Source of the DNA: Microbacterium sp.
GTDB taxonomy: Bacteria; Actinomycetota; Actinomycetes; Actinomycetales; Microbacteriaceae
NCBI RefSeq assembly: GCF_031178445.1
Contig: NZ_JAPSIY010000008.1
Span: 1-64,000, forward strand
Direction: 5' to 3'
DNA length: 64,000 bases
A model generated the notes under the pieces. It was given only the letters and a program-made list of their open reading frames with translations, did no database searches and was not told where the DNA came from. Numbering within the stretch: position 1 is the stretch's first letter; the number at the start of each line of letters is the position of its first letter. A program made the position numbers and the translations under genes. Of this stretch, positions 54,836 through 64,000 are shown one piece after another.

Positions 54836-55429
54836 TCACGCGTCTGCGAGGAGCGCGGACATCGCCATCGTGCTCAGCAGCTGAGCGGTCTGCGCTCGGG
54901 AGCGCAGGGCGGCTCGGGTGCTGTGCGGCGTGGAATTGATCAGACCGAAGCACGCCTGCACGCGCAGCCTCAGTTCGTCGCGCTCCGCCTCTCGGATGCC
55001 GCTGAGCGCATCGATCCACAGGTCGATGTAGGCGCGCTGCAGTCGACGAACCTCCATCTGCGCGCCGGGGGAGAGGTGTGCCAGATCGCGATCCTGCACG
55101 CGGATCACCTCGGCATTGCCCAGTGCGAAATCCACATGGAAGTCGACCAGCGCCTGCATCCGCTGCAGTGGAGTCGATGTCGCGGCGGCCTCCGCAGCGC
55201 CGCCGGAGACCAGCCGTTCGCTCACGCCGATGAGCAGGGCGTCGAGCAGCGCGTGCTTTCCGTCGAAGTGACGGTAGACGGCCGGCCCTGATACGCCGAC
55301 TGCGGCGCCGATGTCCTCGAGGCTGACGCCCGAGTAACCGCGGGTCGCGAAGAGCCGAGCCGCCGAGGACAGGATGGCGTCGGTGCGCTCGGCCTTCGCT
55401 CGATCGCGGGCGGTGACGGGCGTTGTCAT
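54836..55429 (-). CDS. TetR-family repressor of the leucine-catabolic genes
   Basis: A 197-residue TetR protein: N-terminal helix-turn-helix DAILSSAARLFATRGYSGVSLEDIGAAVGVS and a ligand domain. It is divergent from the carboxylase operon and is located beside two GTTA-N8-TAAC palindromes, so it probably represses its own gene and the operon, released by an acyl-CoA intermediate (inference from similar FadR/KstR-type controls). The first operator half-site lies only 4 bases upstream of its ATG. Confidence 0.92.
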   Translation of the reverse strand: MTTPVTARDRAKAERTDAILSSAARLFATRGYSGVSLEDIGAAVGVSGPAVYRHFDGKHALLDALLIGVSERLVSGGAAEAAATSTPLQRMQALVDFHVDFALGNAEVIRVQDRDLAHLSPGAQMEVRRLQRAYIDLWIDALSGIREAERDELRLRVQACFGLINSTPHSTRAALRSRAQTAQLLSTMAMSALLADA

Positions 55430-55433
55430 TTCG

Positions 55434-55449
55434 GTTAATCCTCGCTAAC
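55434..55449. promoter_or_regulatory. TetR operator 1 (GTTA-N8-TAAC)
   Basis: GTTA-ATCCTCGC-TAAC, extended by G and C to GGTTA/TAACC, beginning next to the repressor start codon. Typical of TetR operators. Confidence 0.6.
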
Positions 55450-55461
55450 CTGAATCGTCGG

Positions 55462-55477
55462 GTTAATGAACCCTAAC
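55462..55477. promoter_or_regulatory. TetR operator 2 (GTTA-N8-TAAC)
   Basis: GTTA-ATGAACCC-TAAC has the same half-sites and spacing as operator 1, 28 bases away. An overlapping inverted repeat GGGTT-AAT-GAACCC is also present. Confidence 0.6.
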
Positions 55478-55527
55478 TGAGGTGGCGGTCGCGCCACCAG
55501 CCCTGTGTGAGTCGAGGAGGACGCACC

Positions 55528-57081
<1,554 letters not shown>

Positions 57082-57083
57082 TC

Positions 57084-59003
57084 ATGCCACCGACGATCGA
57101 CCACCACGCTTCCGGCGGTTTCGACACCGTCCTCATCGCGAACCGCGGTGAGATCGCCCGCCGCGTCATCCGCACGCTGCGCGAACTCGGCATCCGAAGT
57201 GTCGCCGTGTTCAGCGACGCCGATGCCGACGCGCCGCATGTGCGCGAGGCGGACGAGGCCGTACGGATCGGTGCGGCGCCGGCATCCGAGTCCTACCTGC
57301 GCGTGGACGCCATCATCGACGCGGCGCGGGCGACGGGCGCTCAGGCGATCCACCCCGGATACGGCTTCCTGTCCGAGAGCGTCGCACTCGCGCAGGCCTG
57401 TCGGGACTCCGGCATCGTCTTCGTCGGCCCCGACGCACGCGCTCTCGAGATCATGGGGGACAAGGCCAGGGCCAGAGAGCATGTGTCGCAGCACGGCGTG
57501 CCCGTGGTACCGGGCTTCAGCGCCGACGGCCTCGGCGACGAGGAGATCCGTCGCCGCGCCGACGAGGTCGGCTATCCGCTGCTCGTGAAGCCGAGCGCCG
57601 GCGGCGGCGGCAAGGGCATGGAGATCGTGCGCGACGGTGCCGGACTGGCGCCGGCGCTGGCAGCCGCCAGACGAGTCGCCATCGCCGCCTTCGGCGACGA
57701 CTCGATGGTGCTCGAGCGGCTGATCCGCCGTCCCAGGCACATCGAGGTGCAGGTCTTCGGAGACCGCCACGGCTCTGTGCAGGCCCTTGGCGAGCGCGAG
57801 TGCACCCTCCAGCGCCGGCATCAGAAGGTGATCGAGGAGGCACCGGCAGCGCATCTGACCGACACGGTGCGTCAGCGCCTCATGGACGCGGCCGTGGCCG
57901 CCGCACGGAGCGTCGACTACGTCGGCGCCGGAACCGTCGAGTTCCTGATAGACGCGGATGCCGTTGACGAGGTGTTCTTCATCGAGATGAACACCCGGCT
58001 ACAGGTGGAGCATCCGGTCACCGAGGAGGTCACGGGGCGCGACCTGGTCGCCATGCAGCTCGCCGTGGCAGCGGGCGAGGCACTGCCCCCGCCGGCCCCG
58101 GTGAGCGGTCACGCGATCGAGGCCAGGGTCTACGCGGAGTCGCCGGAGCGGGGCTTTCTTCCCTCCACCGGGCGCGTCCTGCTTTTCGACGCTCCACGCG
58201 GGGTTCGCGTAGACGCGGCAGTGGAGACCGGATCCGAGGTGAGCGGGTTCTACGACCCGATGATCGCGAAGGTCATCGCGTTCGGTGCCGATCGTGCGAC
58301 CGCACTGCGCCGGCTCGACGCGGCTCTCGCTCGCACCGTGGTACTGGGCGTGGAGACGAACATCGCCTTCCTGCGCGCGCTCTCCCGTCATGAGCGCGTA
58401 GTCGCAGGGGACCTCGACACCGGCCTGATCGAGACCATGCTGCCGCTCGCACCGCAGAAGCCGAGCGAGCGGATGCTGGCGGCGGCTGCCACCATGACCA
58501 CGGAACCGCGAGCAGGTGCCGGCGACATCTGGCACGCTCTGCCCGGGTGGCGGCTCGGCGTGCCGGCGCCCGCGGCGCCTACGGTGTTCCTCACCGACGA
58601 GGATGAGCCCGTGGAGGTCACTGTGCACGCTCAGGGGCACGCCGCCGCGGCAGCGGTCGACGCGGACGGGGCGATCTGGGTGGCCGATGGCGGCGACACG
58701 AGACGTCTGCGCCGGCTCACCCGACGCGCACGGCTCGAACGTCGTCTGGCGCAGAGCGCCCCAGCAGGAGTCACCCGCGAACCAGAGGGCCGCGCACCCA
58801 TGCCCGGCGCGATCGTCGCCGTGCACGTCACCGACGGAGCGAGGGTGCAGGCGGGTGACCCGCTCGTCTCGATCGAGGCGATGAAGATGGAGCATCCGGT
58901 GCTCGCGCCGCAGTCCGGCACGGTGCACCTGCTGGTCGCACTCGGCGATCAGGTGCGGCGCGACCAGCCGGTCGCCCGTGTGAGCGAAGAGGAGACAGCA
59001 TGA
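57084..59003 (+). CDS. accA1: acyl-CoA carboxylase, biotin carboxylase/carrier (alpha) subunit
   Basis: A 639-residue protein combining the biotin carboxylase domain (VLIANRGEIARRVIRTLREL, VKPSAGGGGKGMEIVR ATP loop, ECTLQRRHQKVIEEAP, EMNTRLQVEHPVTE) with a C-terminal biotin carrier; the biotinylated Lys is in IEAMKMEHPV near residue 600. Works with the beta subunit. The gene begins 2 bases after it and overlaps the acyl-CoA dehydrogenase by 4 bases. Confidence 0.93.
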   Translation: MPPTIDHHASGGFDTVLIANRGEIARRVIRTLRELGIRSVAVFSDADADAPHVREADEAVRIGAAPASESYLRVDAIIDAARATGAQAIHPGYGFLSESVALAQACRDSGIVFVGPDARALEIMGDKARAREHVSQHGVPVVPGFSADGLGDEEIRRRADEVGYPLLVKPSAGGGGKGMEIVRDGAGLAPALAAARRVAIAAFGDDSMVLERLIRRPRHIEVQVFGDRHGSVQALGERECTLQRRHQKVIEEAPAAHLTDTVRQRLMDAAVAAARSVDYVGAGTVEFLIDADAVDEVFFIEMNTRLQVEHPVTEEVTGRDLVAMQLAVAAGEALPPPAPVSGHAIEARVYAESPERGFLPSTGRVLLFDAPRGVRVDAAVETGSEVSGFYDPMIAKVIAFGADRATALRRLDAALARTVVLGVETNIAFLRALSRHERVVAGDLDTGLIETMLPLAPQKPSERMLAAAATMTTEPRAGAGDIWHALPGWRLGVPAPAAPTVFLTDEDEPVEVTVHAQGHAAAAAVDADGAIWVADGGDTRRLRRLTRRARLERRLAQSAPAGVTREPEGRAPMPGAIVAVHVTDGARVQAGDPLVSIEAMKMEHPVLAPQSGTVHLLVALGDQVRRDQPVARVSEEETA

Positions 59004-60151
59004 CGTACGACCTCAATGACGAGGAGCGCGAGCTCGCCACGATGGTGCGCGACTTCGCGGATCAGGTGGTCGCCCCGCAGGCGTACGAGGCTGACCGCAC
59101 CCACACCCTGAACCTCGACGTCGTGCGGCAGATGGGCGAGCTCGGCCTGTTCGGATTGCCGTTCCCCGAGGACCACGGCGGTCAGGGCGGCGACTACTTC
59201 GCGCTCGGACTCGCGATCGAGGGGATAGCGCGCGTCGACCAGTCGCTCGCCATCACCCTGGAGGCTGGGGTCAGCCTCGGCGCCATGCCGATCCACCGAT
59301 TCGGCAGCGAGGAGCAGAAGCGCGAGTATCTGCCCGGTCTGCTGGCGGGCGAGCAGCTCGCCGGGTTCGGGCTCACCGAGCCAGAGGCGGGAAGCGACGC
59401 GGGTGCCACCAGGACGACGGCCCGCCTGGATGGCGAGGAGTGGGTGATCGACGGCAGCAAGCAGTTCATCACGAACTCCGGAACGGCGATCACCCGGTTC
59501 GTCACGGTCACGGCGGTGACCGGAGAGCGCGACGGACGCAAGGAGATCTCCACCATCATCGTGCCCAACGGCACACCCGGCTTCACTGTGGAAGCCGCCT
59601 ACGACAAGGTCGGCTGGAACGCGTCGGACACGCATCCGCTCACCTTCCAGGGCGCGCGCGTTCCGGCGGCGAACCTGGTCGGCGAACGGGGGAGCGGGTT
59701 CAGGAACTTCCTCAGCATCCTCGATGAGGGGCGCATCGCGATCGCAGCGCTGGCGACGGGGGCGGCGGAGGGCTGCCTGGAGGCGGCGGTGGACTACGCC
59801 AACAAGCGCACCGTGTTCGGAGCCGCCCTCAGCACCCGCCAGAACGCGCAGTTCACTCTCGCCCGAATGCGAGCGAGGGTGCACTCGGCGCGACTCGCGT
59901 GGCATCACGCGGCGCGTCTTCACGATGCGGGCAAGCCGTTCGCCGAGGAGGCCGCGATCGCGAAGCTCGTCTCGGGAGAAGCGGCGATGGACAACGCCCG
60001 CGACGCGACGCAGATCTTCGGCGGAAACGGCTTCATGAACGAGTATCCGGTCGCCAGACATTACCGCGATTCCAAGATCCTCGAGATCGGGGAGGGGACG
60101 ACAGAGGTGCAGCTGCTCGTCATCGCCCGCGCGCTGGGGCTGGCGGGTTAG
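59000..60151 (+). CDS. acyl-CoA dehydrogenase (isovaleryl- or 2-methylacyl-CoA type)
   Basis: FAD enzyme for the first desaturation of acyl-CoAs. The 383-residue protein has FGLPFPEDHGGQGGDYFA, GLTEPEAGSDAGATRT, IFGGNGFMNEYPVARHYRD and ILEIGEGTTEVQLLVIA; the Glu in GEGTTE occupies the catalytic-base place used by short-chain enzymes, unlike isovaleryl-CoA dehydrogenase, whose base lies on another helix. So its precise substrate is open. It is coupled to the carboxylase gene by a 4-base overlap. Confidence 0.9.
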   Translation: MTYDLNDEERELATMVRDFADQVVAPQAYEADRTHTLNLDVVRQMGELGLFGLPFPEDHGGQGGDYFALGLAIEGIARVDQSLAITLEAGVSLGAMPIHRFGSEEQKREYLPGLLAGEQLAGFGLTEPEAGSDAGATRTTARLDGEEWVIDGSKQFITNSGTAITRFVTVTAVTGERDGRKEISTIIVPNGTPGFTVEAAYDKVGWNASDTHPLTFQGARVPAANLVGERGSGFRNFLSILDEGRIAIAALATGAAEGCLEAAVDYANKRTVFGAALSTRQNAQFTLARMRARVHSARLAWHHAARLHDAGKPFAEEAAIAKLVSGEAAMDNARDATQIFGGNGFMNEYPVARHYRDSKILEIGEGTTEVQLLVIARALGLAG

Positions 60152-60160
60152 GGGGCGGGG

Positions 60161-60637
60161 ATGACCGACATCGTGCAGCGGGGCCTGTACTACGAGGAGT
60201 TCGAGCTCGGGGCCCGATACCTCCACCGGCCGGGCCGGACCGCCACCGAAGCCGACAACGTGCTGTTCACGACCCTCACGATGAACACGCAGGGTCTGCA
60301 TCTCGACGCGGCGCACTCCGAGACGCAGCAGCCCTTCGGACAGCGACTGATGAACTCGATGTGGACTCTGTCGACCATGGTCGGTGCGTCGGTCGCCCAG
60401 CTCACGCAGGGCACGCTCGTGGCGCAGCTCGGGCTCGGCGACATCTCCTTCCCGCATCCGCTCTTCCACGGCGACACGCTCTACACCGAGAGCGTGATCA
60501 CCGCTAAGCGTCTCTCCTCGTCCCGTCCCGGTCAGGGCGTGTGCACCATCGCGCACACCGGTCGCAACCAGGAGGGCATGGTGGTTGCGACCGCCAGCCG
60601 CACCGTGCTCGTGCGCTGCACCCCGAAGGGGGACTGA
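60161..60637 (+). CDS. MaoC-like hotdog hydratase
   Basis: A 158-residue (R)-hydratase-like protein: the family active-site helix region reads LTMNTQGLHLDAAHSETQQPFG, followed by FGQRLMNSMWTLSTM and VRCTPKGD at the end. In classical MaoC hydratases the pattern is D-x-N-P-x-H; here the first Asp is replaced by Asn and Pro by Gly, leaving His and Asp. A role hydrating 3-methylglutaconyl-CoA is inferred from the operon, not proven. GGGGCGGGG before ATG may act as the ribosome-binding site. Confidence 0.85.
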   Translation: MTDIVQRGLYYEEFELGARYLHRPGRTATEADNVLFTTLTMNTQGLHLDAAHSETQQPFGQRLMNSMWTLSTMVGASVAQLTQGTLVAQLGLGDISFPHPLFHGDTLYTESVITAKRLSSSRPGQGVCTIAHTGRNQEGMVVATASRTVLVRCTPKGD

Positions 60638-61443
60638 TGGTGTTCGACCTCGGCCCCGCCCTGCTCTTCTGCCCCGCCGACCGCCCGGAGCGCTTCGCCG
60701 GGGCTCTCGCGAAGTCGGATGCGGTCATCCTCGACCTCGAGGATGCGGTGCTGCCGCAGGCCAAGGCTATGGCGCGTGAGAACATCGTCGCGGCTGACGG
60801 ACTCGACCCCGACCGCGTGATCGTGCGGGTCAACGATCCGGCTTCCGCGGAGTTCACCGCGGATCTGGAGGCGCTCAGCGAGTCGCCGTTCCGCACCGTC
60901 ATGGTCGCGAAGACCCAGAGCCCGTCATCGCTGGACGCGTTCGCCACCGACTACTCGGTGATCGCGCTGTGTGAGACCGCAGCCGGCGTGCTCAACGCAG
61001 GGCCCATCGCCGCGCACCCGCGTACCGTGGCGCTGATGTGGGGTGCGGAGGATCTCGTCGCCTCTCTCGGCGGCATGAGCAGCCGGTTCCCTGACGGCCG
61101 CTATCGCGATGTGGCCAGGCACGCGCGATCCACTGTGCTCGTCGCGGCGGCCGCTCATGGCAGGGCGGCTGTGGACGCTGTGCATCTCGACATCGAGGAT
61201 GCCGAGGGTCTCGCCCTAGAGGCAGCCGATGCGGCTGCGTCGGGTTTCCGCGCGACGGCGTGCATCCACCCGAAGCAGGTCGCCGTGATCCGCGACGCCT
61301 ACCGACCGGACCCGGCCACCGTCGACTGGGCGCGGGCTGTGCTGGCCGCAGCCCAATCCGAACGCGGGGTCTTCCGATTCGAGGGACGGATGGTCGACGA
61401 ACCGGTGCTCCGCCACGCCCGTGCAGTGCTCGCGCGATCCTGA
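60637..61443 (+). CDS. CitE/HpcH-type acyl-CoA lyase
   Basis: A 268-residue TIM-barrel protein of the CitE-like family: LLFCPADRPERFAGALAKSD, VILDLEDAVLPQAKAMARE, VIVRVNDPASAEFTADL, MWGAEDLVASLG, and HLDIEDAEGLALEAADA. The ACIHPKQVAVIRDAY motif is typical. In the mycobacterial operon of the same order the CitE protein cleaves (R)-3-hydroxy-3-methylglutaryl-CoA to acetyl-CoA and acetoacetate, so that is the probable role. Starts on the MaoC stop (TGATG). Confidence 0.88.
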   Translation: MVFDLGPALLFCPADRPERFAGALAKSDAVILDLEDAVLPQAKAMARENIVAADGLDPDRVIVRVNDPASAEFTADLEALSESPFRTVMVAKTQSPSSLDAFATDYSVIALCETAAGVLNAGPIAAHPRTVALMWGAEDLVASLGGMSSRFPDGRYRDVARHARSTVLVAAAAHGRAAVDAVHLDIEDAEGLALEAADAAASGFRATACIHPKQVAVIRDAYRPDPATVDWARAVLAAAQSERGVFRFEGRMVDEPVLRHARAVLARS

Positions 61444-61458
61444 TCGGGCCTTCTGTCG

Positions 61459-62097
61459 TCAGGCCGGTTCCCTCGTCGCCGCCACGACGTCGGCGGCAGC
61501 AGCCGTCACCACCTGGAGCGGCGTCTCGTCGAGCAGGCGCAGAGTCCCCCGTTCTGCGACGAAGCGGTGCACGGAACCGTTGCGCAGAACGTCGCCCTCA
61601 CGGGGAAGGGTTCCTCCCGATACGTGCAGGAGCAGAGCGCGGATGACCCCGCCGTGACTGACCACCACCAGGGACTCGGCGCGGGGCGCGGACCGGCGCC
61701 TCGACGCGCGGACGATGCGGTCGAGCGAGTCCAGCGCGCGATCGCGCACCTGGGCCAGGGTCTCCGCGCCGGGAACCTCCGCGTGCCAGTCGCCGTAGCG
61801 CGCCAGATAGTCGGCGACGAGCATTCCTTCGCCTTCCCCGAACTCCCGCTCGCGCAGACCCCGCGTGATCGCGGGCGCCGCGAGGCCGAGCTGACCGGCG
61901 ATGATCTGCGCCGTCTCCTGCGCGCGCACCAGCGGGCTCGCGTAGATCGCGTCGGGCTTCAGTGCGCTGAGAGCGGACGCGGCGGCGTGCGCGTCGGCGC
62001 GGCCCGTCTCGTTCAGCGGGATGTCGGTCGTCCCCTGGATGCGACGCTCCAGGTTCCAATCGGTCTGGCCATGGCGCACGAGGGTGAGGAGGGTCAC
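61459..62097 (-). CDS. Histidine phosphatase family protein
   Basis: A 212-residue phosphoglycerate-mutase-like phosphatase: LVRHGQTDWNLERRIQGTTDIPLNETG with the catalytic RHG, and VVSHGGVIRALLLHV with the second His, plus Glu in GLREREFGEGEGM. Substrate is unknown (phosphatase or mutase of small molecules). The GTG start has TAGGGT 6 bases upstream on the minus strand. It ends 15 bases from the citE-like gene in the opposite direction. Confidence 0.92.
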   Translation of the reverse strand: MTLLTLVRHGQTDWNLERRIQGTTDIPLNETGRADAHAAASALSALKPDAIYASPLVRAQETAQIIAGQLGLAAPAITRGLREREFGEGEGMLVADYLARYGDWHAEVPGAETLAQVRDRALDSLDRIVRASRRRSAPRAESLVVVSHGGVIRALLLHVSGGTLPREGDVLRNGSVHRFVAERGTLRLLDETPLQVVTAAAADVVAATREPA

Positions 62098-62103
62098 CTC
62101 TCG

Positions 62104-62109
62104 ACCCTA
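62104..62109 (-). promoter_or_regulatory. -10 hexamer TAGGGT, leaderless promoter of the histidine phosphatase
   Basis: On the minus strand TAGGGT ends 6 bases before the GTG. It overlaps the very beginning of the sirtuin stop region. Confidence 0.5.
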
Positions 62110-62113
62110 ACCG

Positions 62114-62980
62114 TCAGGAACTGAGCAGTCGCTGCGCGATGCCTTCGAGCACGGGGCTCGTGCCGCCTGCGATGACGGCGTTCGCCCATGTGTCGGCGCG
62201 TGTGGGCTCGCGATTGACTATCACGATCGGGATCCCGCGACGGCGGGCGCGTTCGATCACGCGGATGCCGGAGTTCACCATGAGCGAGGTGCCTGCGACC
62301 AGCAGCGCGTCCGACGAGTGCAGCACCGATTCCGCCGCTCGGAAGCGCGCGGCCGGCACGAACTCGCCGAAGAAGACCACCTCGGGTTTCAGCATCCCGC
62401 CGCAGACCGTGCACGGAGGGATCACGAATCCCTCTGAACTCTCGGGCGTGACGTCCCCGTCGGGGTTGAGCTCGATGCGCTCGGGCCGCGTGACCCATGG
62501 GTTGAGACTCTCGAGGCGCTCGGCGACGGCACGCCGGTCGAACACCTGACCGCAGTCCAGGCACAGCACGCGGTGCATCGTGCCATGGATCTCGACGACG
62601 CGCGTGCTCCCGGCCCGCAGGTGCAGACCGTCGACGTTCTGGGTGACGACGCCGCTCACGAGGCCCGCGCGCTCCAGGCGGGCGAGAGCGATGTGACCCT
62701 GATTCGGGTCGGGCGAGGTGAAGGCACGCCAGCCCAGGTGTCCGCCGAGCCAGTATCGACGCCGAGCCGCCTCATCGGCGAGATATGTCTGAATGGTCAT
62801 CGGGTTCGCGCGGGTGCGTGCGCCCGCTCCGCGGTAGGCAGGGATGCCGGAGTCGGTCGAGATACCGGCTCCGGTGAGCACGGCCGTGCGTCGGCCGCGC
62901 AGCAGATCCGTCGCGTGGGTGATGGCCGCGCTCAGCTGCTCGAGCTCGGTCTCGTCGTCTGCACGGTCGGTGGCCTGCAC
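62114..62980 (-). CDS. NAD-dependent protein deacylase (sirtuin)
   Basis: Removes acyl groups from lysine with NAD. The 288-residue protein has [18 protein letters not shown] (NAD-binding), TQNVDGLH, catalytic His132 in [11 protein letters not shown] and zinc Cys at 140, 143, 190 and 193 (CLDC and CTVC), then VVFFGEFV and GTSLMVNSG. The GTG start is chosen because TATCCT ends 7 bases upstream on the minus strand and the family begins shortly after; the frame stays open far beyond it, through the opposite methyltransferase gene. Which acyl marks it removes is not clear. Confidence 0.92.
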   Translation of the reverse strand: MQATDRADDETELEQLSAAITHATDLLRGRRTAVLTGAGISTDSGIPAYRGAGARTRANPMTIQTYLADEAARRRYWLGGHLGWRAFTSPDPNQGHIALARLERAGLVSGVVTQNVDGLHLRAGSTRVVEIHGTMHRVLCLDCGQVFDRRAVAERLESLNPWVTRPERIELNPDGDVTPESSEGFVIPPCTVCGGMLKPEVVFFGEFVPAARFRAAESVLHSSDALLVAGTSLMVNSGIRVIERARRRGIPIVIVNREPTRADTWANAVIAGGTSPVLEGIAQRLLSS

Positions 62981-62987
62981 GGTGATC

Positions 62988-62993
62988 AGGATA
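62988..62993 (-). promoter_or_regulatory. -10 hexamer TATCCT, leaderless promoter of the sirtuin
   Basis: On the minus strand TATCCT ends 7 bases before the GTG at 62980. Confidence 0.5.
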
Positions 62994-63028
62994 TGCCCGT
63001 GCCGGGCGGCGCGGGCCGTCGCACCTGC

Positions 63029-63034
63029 GAGAGT
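63029..63034 (+). promoter_or_regulatory. -10 hexamer GAGAGT, leaderless promoter of the methyltransferase
   Basis: GAGAGT ends 6 bases before the ATG. It is divergent from the sirtuin hexamer in a 60-base gap. Confidence 0.5.
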
Positions 63035-63040
63035 GGACGC

Positions 63041-63844
63041 ATGAACCCTGTGCGCATCGCTGATCCCGCCGATCCCCGGCTCGACGATTACCGCTCCCTC
63101 ACCGATGTCGCGCTCCGCCGTGCGCGTGAGCCGCAGGGCGGGCTGTACATGGCCGAGTCGGCGAAGGTGATCGGCAGGGCCGTCGCAGCGGGTCACCGCC
63201 CGCGGTCCGTGCTGACGCAGGAGAAGTGGCTGCGCGCGGTGTCCGAAGCGCTCGGCGAGACCGACCCTCCCGTGTACGTCGTCGACGAGGCACTGGCGGA
63301 GCGGGTGACCGGGATCGCGATCCATCGCGGTCCGATGGCGGCGATGCATCGTCCGGCCGAGCCGTCGCTGGCCGAAGTCGTGCGCGACGCGCGGCTGGTG
63401 CTCGTGCTCGAGGACATCGTCGATCACACCAACGTCGGGGCCGCCTTCCGGGCCGCCGCAGGGCTGGGCGCCGACGCGGTGCTCGTGACCCCCCGCTGCG
63501 GCGACCCGCTCTATCGCCGCAGCGTACGCGTCAGCATGGGCACAGTGTTCCAGGTGCCGTGGACGCGGATCGGCGAGTGGTCCGCCGCCGCCGCCGAGCT
63601 GCATGCGCACGGCTTCGAGCTCGCCGCCCTGGCGCTGGATGACGGCGCGGTGGCTCTGGACGCGTACGCGGCCGGTCGTCCACCCCGGGTCGCGCTGATG
63701 ATGGGCACGGAAGGCGACGGCCTGTCCCGCGCCGCGCTAGACGCCGCCGACAGTGTCGTCACCATACCGATGGCGGGTGGAGTCGATTCCCTCAACGTGG
63801 CGTCCGCAGCCGCGGTCGCGCTCTGGGCGATGACCAGGGGCTGA
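63041..63844 (+). CDS. TrmH/SpoU-family RNA 2'-O-ribose methyltransferase
   Basis: A 267-residue knotted (SPOUT) methyltransferase: N-terminal substrate-binding part (MAESAKVIGRAVAAGHRPRSV), then LVLEDIVDHTNVGAAFRAAA, motif 2 MMGTEGDGLSRAAL and motif 3 IPMAGGVDSLNVASAAAVALW that bind S-adenosylmethionine. The target (rRNA or tRNA nucleotide) is not predicted. The ATG is supported by GAGAGT 6 bases upstream; the longer frame behind it is antisense to the sirtuin. Confidence 0.93.
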   Translation: MNPVRIADPADPRLDDYRSLTDVALRRAREPQGGLYMAESAKVIGRAVAAGHRPRSVLTQEKWLRAVSEALGETDPPVYVVDEALAERVTGIAIHRGPMAAMHRPAEPSLAEVVRDARLVLVLEDIVDHTNVGAAFRAAAGLGADAVLVTPRCGDPLYRRSVRVSMGTVFQVPWTRIGEWSAAAAELHAHGFELAALALDDGAVALDAYAAGRPPRVALMMGTEGDGLSRAALDAADSVVTIPMAGGVDSLNVASAAAVALWAMTRG

Positions 63845-63854
63845 CGGGGCGAGG

Positions 63855-64000
63855 TCAAACCTCGATGTCGCGGATGCGCACCGGCCGGGGCTCAGGACGC
63901 TTCGCCTGCACGTTGTCGCCCGAGGACTGATGGCGGAGCCGGCGCAGCACCCATGGAACAAGATGCTCCCGCGCCCATCCGATGTCACCCGCCCTGGCTT
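63855..64000 (-). CDS. unrecognised protein, C-terminal fragment
   Basis: Reading the minus strand from the window edge, an open frame of about 47 codons ends in TGA at 63855: ARAGDIGWAREHLVPWVLRR, then LRHQSSGDNVQAKRPEPRP and VRIRDIEV. The start is beyond the window. No domain can be assigned from this piece. A 6-bp CGAGGT/ACCTCG hairpin (63850-63864) covers its last codons and could end the methyltransferase transcript. Confidence 0.6.
   Translation of the reverse strand, partial: ARAGDIGWAREHLVPWVLRRLRHQSSGDNVQAKRPEPRPVRIRDIEV

Noticed and set aside
62981..63610. Sirtuin N-terminal extension of 210 codons
   Set aside because: Antisense to the methyltransferase gene; the GTG at 62980 with TATCCT upstream is the better start.

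Overview
This 64 kb stretch is an ordinary chromosomal segment of a high-GC actinobacterium. The gene order, the alanine/proline-rich tails on ribosomal proteins and many apparently leaderless genes point to Microbacteriaceae, most likely Microbacterium or a close relative (inference; no 16S rRNA is present). Coding density is very high, there are about 66 protein genes and two tRNA genes, and I see no prophage, insertion sequence, CRISPR array or secondary-metabolite cluster.

Layout. 0-9 kb: the rpsP-khpA-rimM-trmD block, map, rplS, lepB, rnhB, yraN, comM and dprA (translation, secretion, natural-competence-type DNA handling). 9-14.7 kb: a two-component system, an APH-fold kinase, a small secreted Ala/Ser/Pro protein, XerC and an M23 envelope peptidase. 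15-20 kb: the rpsB-tsf-pyrH-frr-cdsA block with a DivIVA-repeat gene. 20-25 kb: envelope and unknown proteins, a PerM-type exporter, and a thioredoxin-TPR holdase. 25-31.6 kb: glgX-glgE-glgB alpha-glucan genes. 31.7-37 kb: a cysteine desulfurase next to mnmA, then ligA. 37-41 kb: a DEAD-box helicase and an acyl-CoA ligase. 41-46 kb: gatCAB and dinB. 46.8-48.4 kb: a translationally coupled cluster of a GNAT-metallopeptidase fusion, clpS and a DUF2017 gene. 48.5-49.4 kb: tRNA-His, orn and tRNA-Arg. 50.6-61.4 kb: a catabolic island for branched-chain amino acids: an Lrp regulator, a 2-oxoacid dehydrogenase E1a-E1b-E2, a TetR regulator, then acyl-CoA carboxylase (two subunits), acyl-CoA dehydrogenase, MaoC hydratase and CitE-like lyase. 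61.4-64 kb: a histidine phosphatase, a sirtuin, an rRNA/tRNA methyltransferase and the end of an unrecognised gene.

Three things stand out. First, at least 19 genes carry a -10-like hexamer (A at position 2, T at position 6, often TAGACT or TAGGCT) exactly 6 or 7 bases before the start codon, which predicts leaderless mRNAs and fixes several start codons. Second, one open frame fuses an N-acetyltransferase to a minimal zincin metallopeptidase and overlaps clpS, linking N-terminal acetylation, proteolysis and the N-degron adaptor in one transcript. Third, the catabolic island encodes a nearly complete leucine route whose last steps appear to use a MaoC hydratase and a CitE lyase rather than the usual crotonase and HMG-CoA lyase, and its TetR regulator sits beside two copies of GTTA-N8-TAAC.
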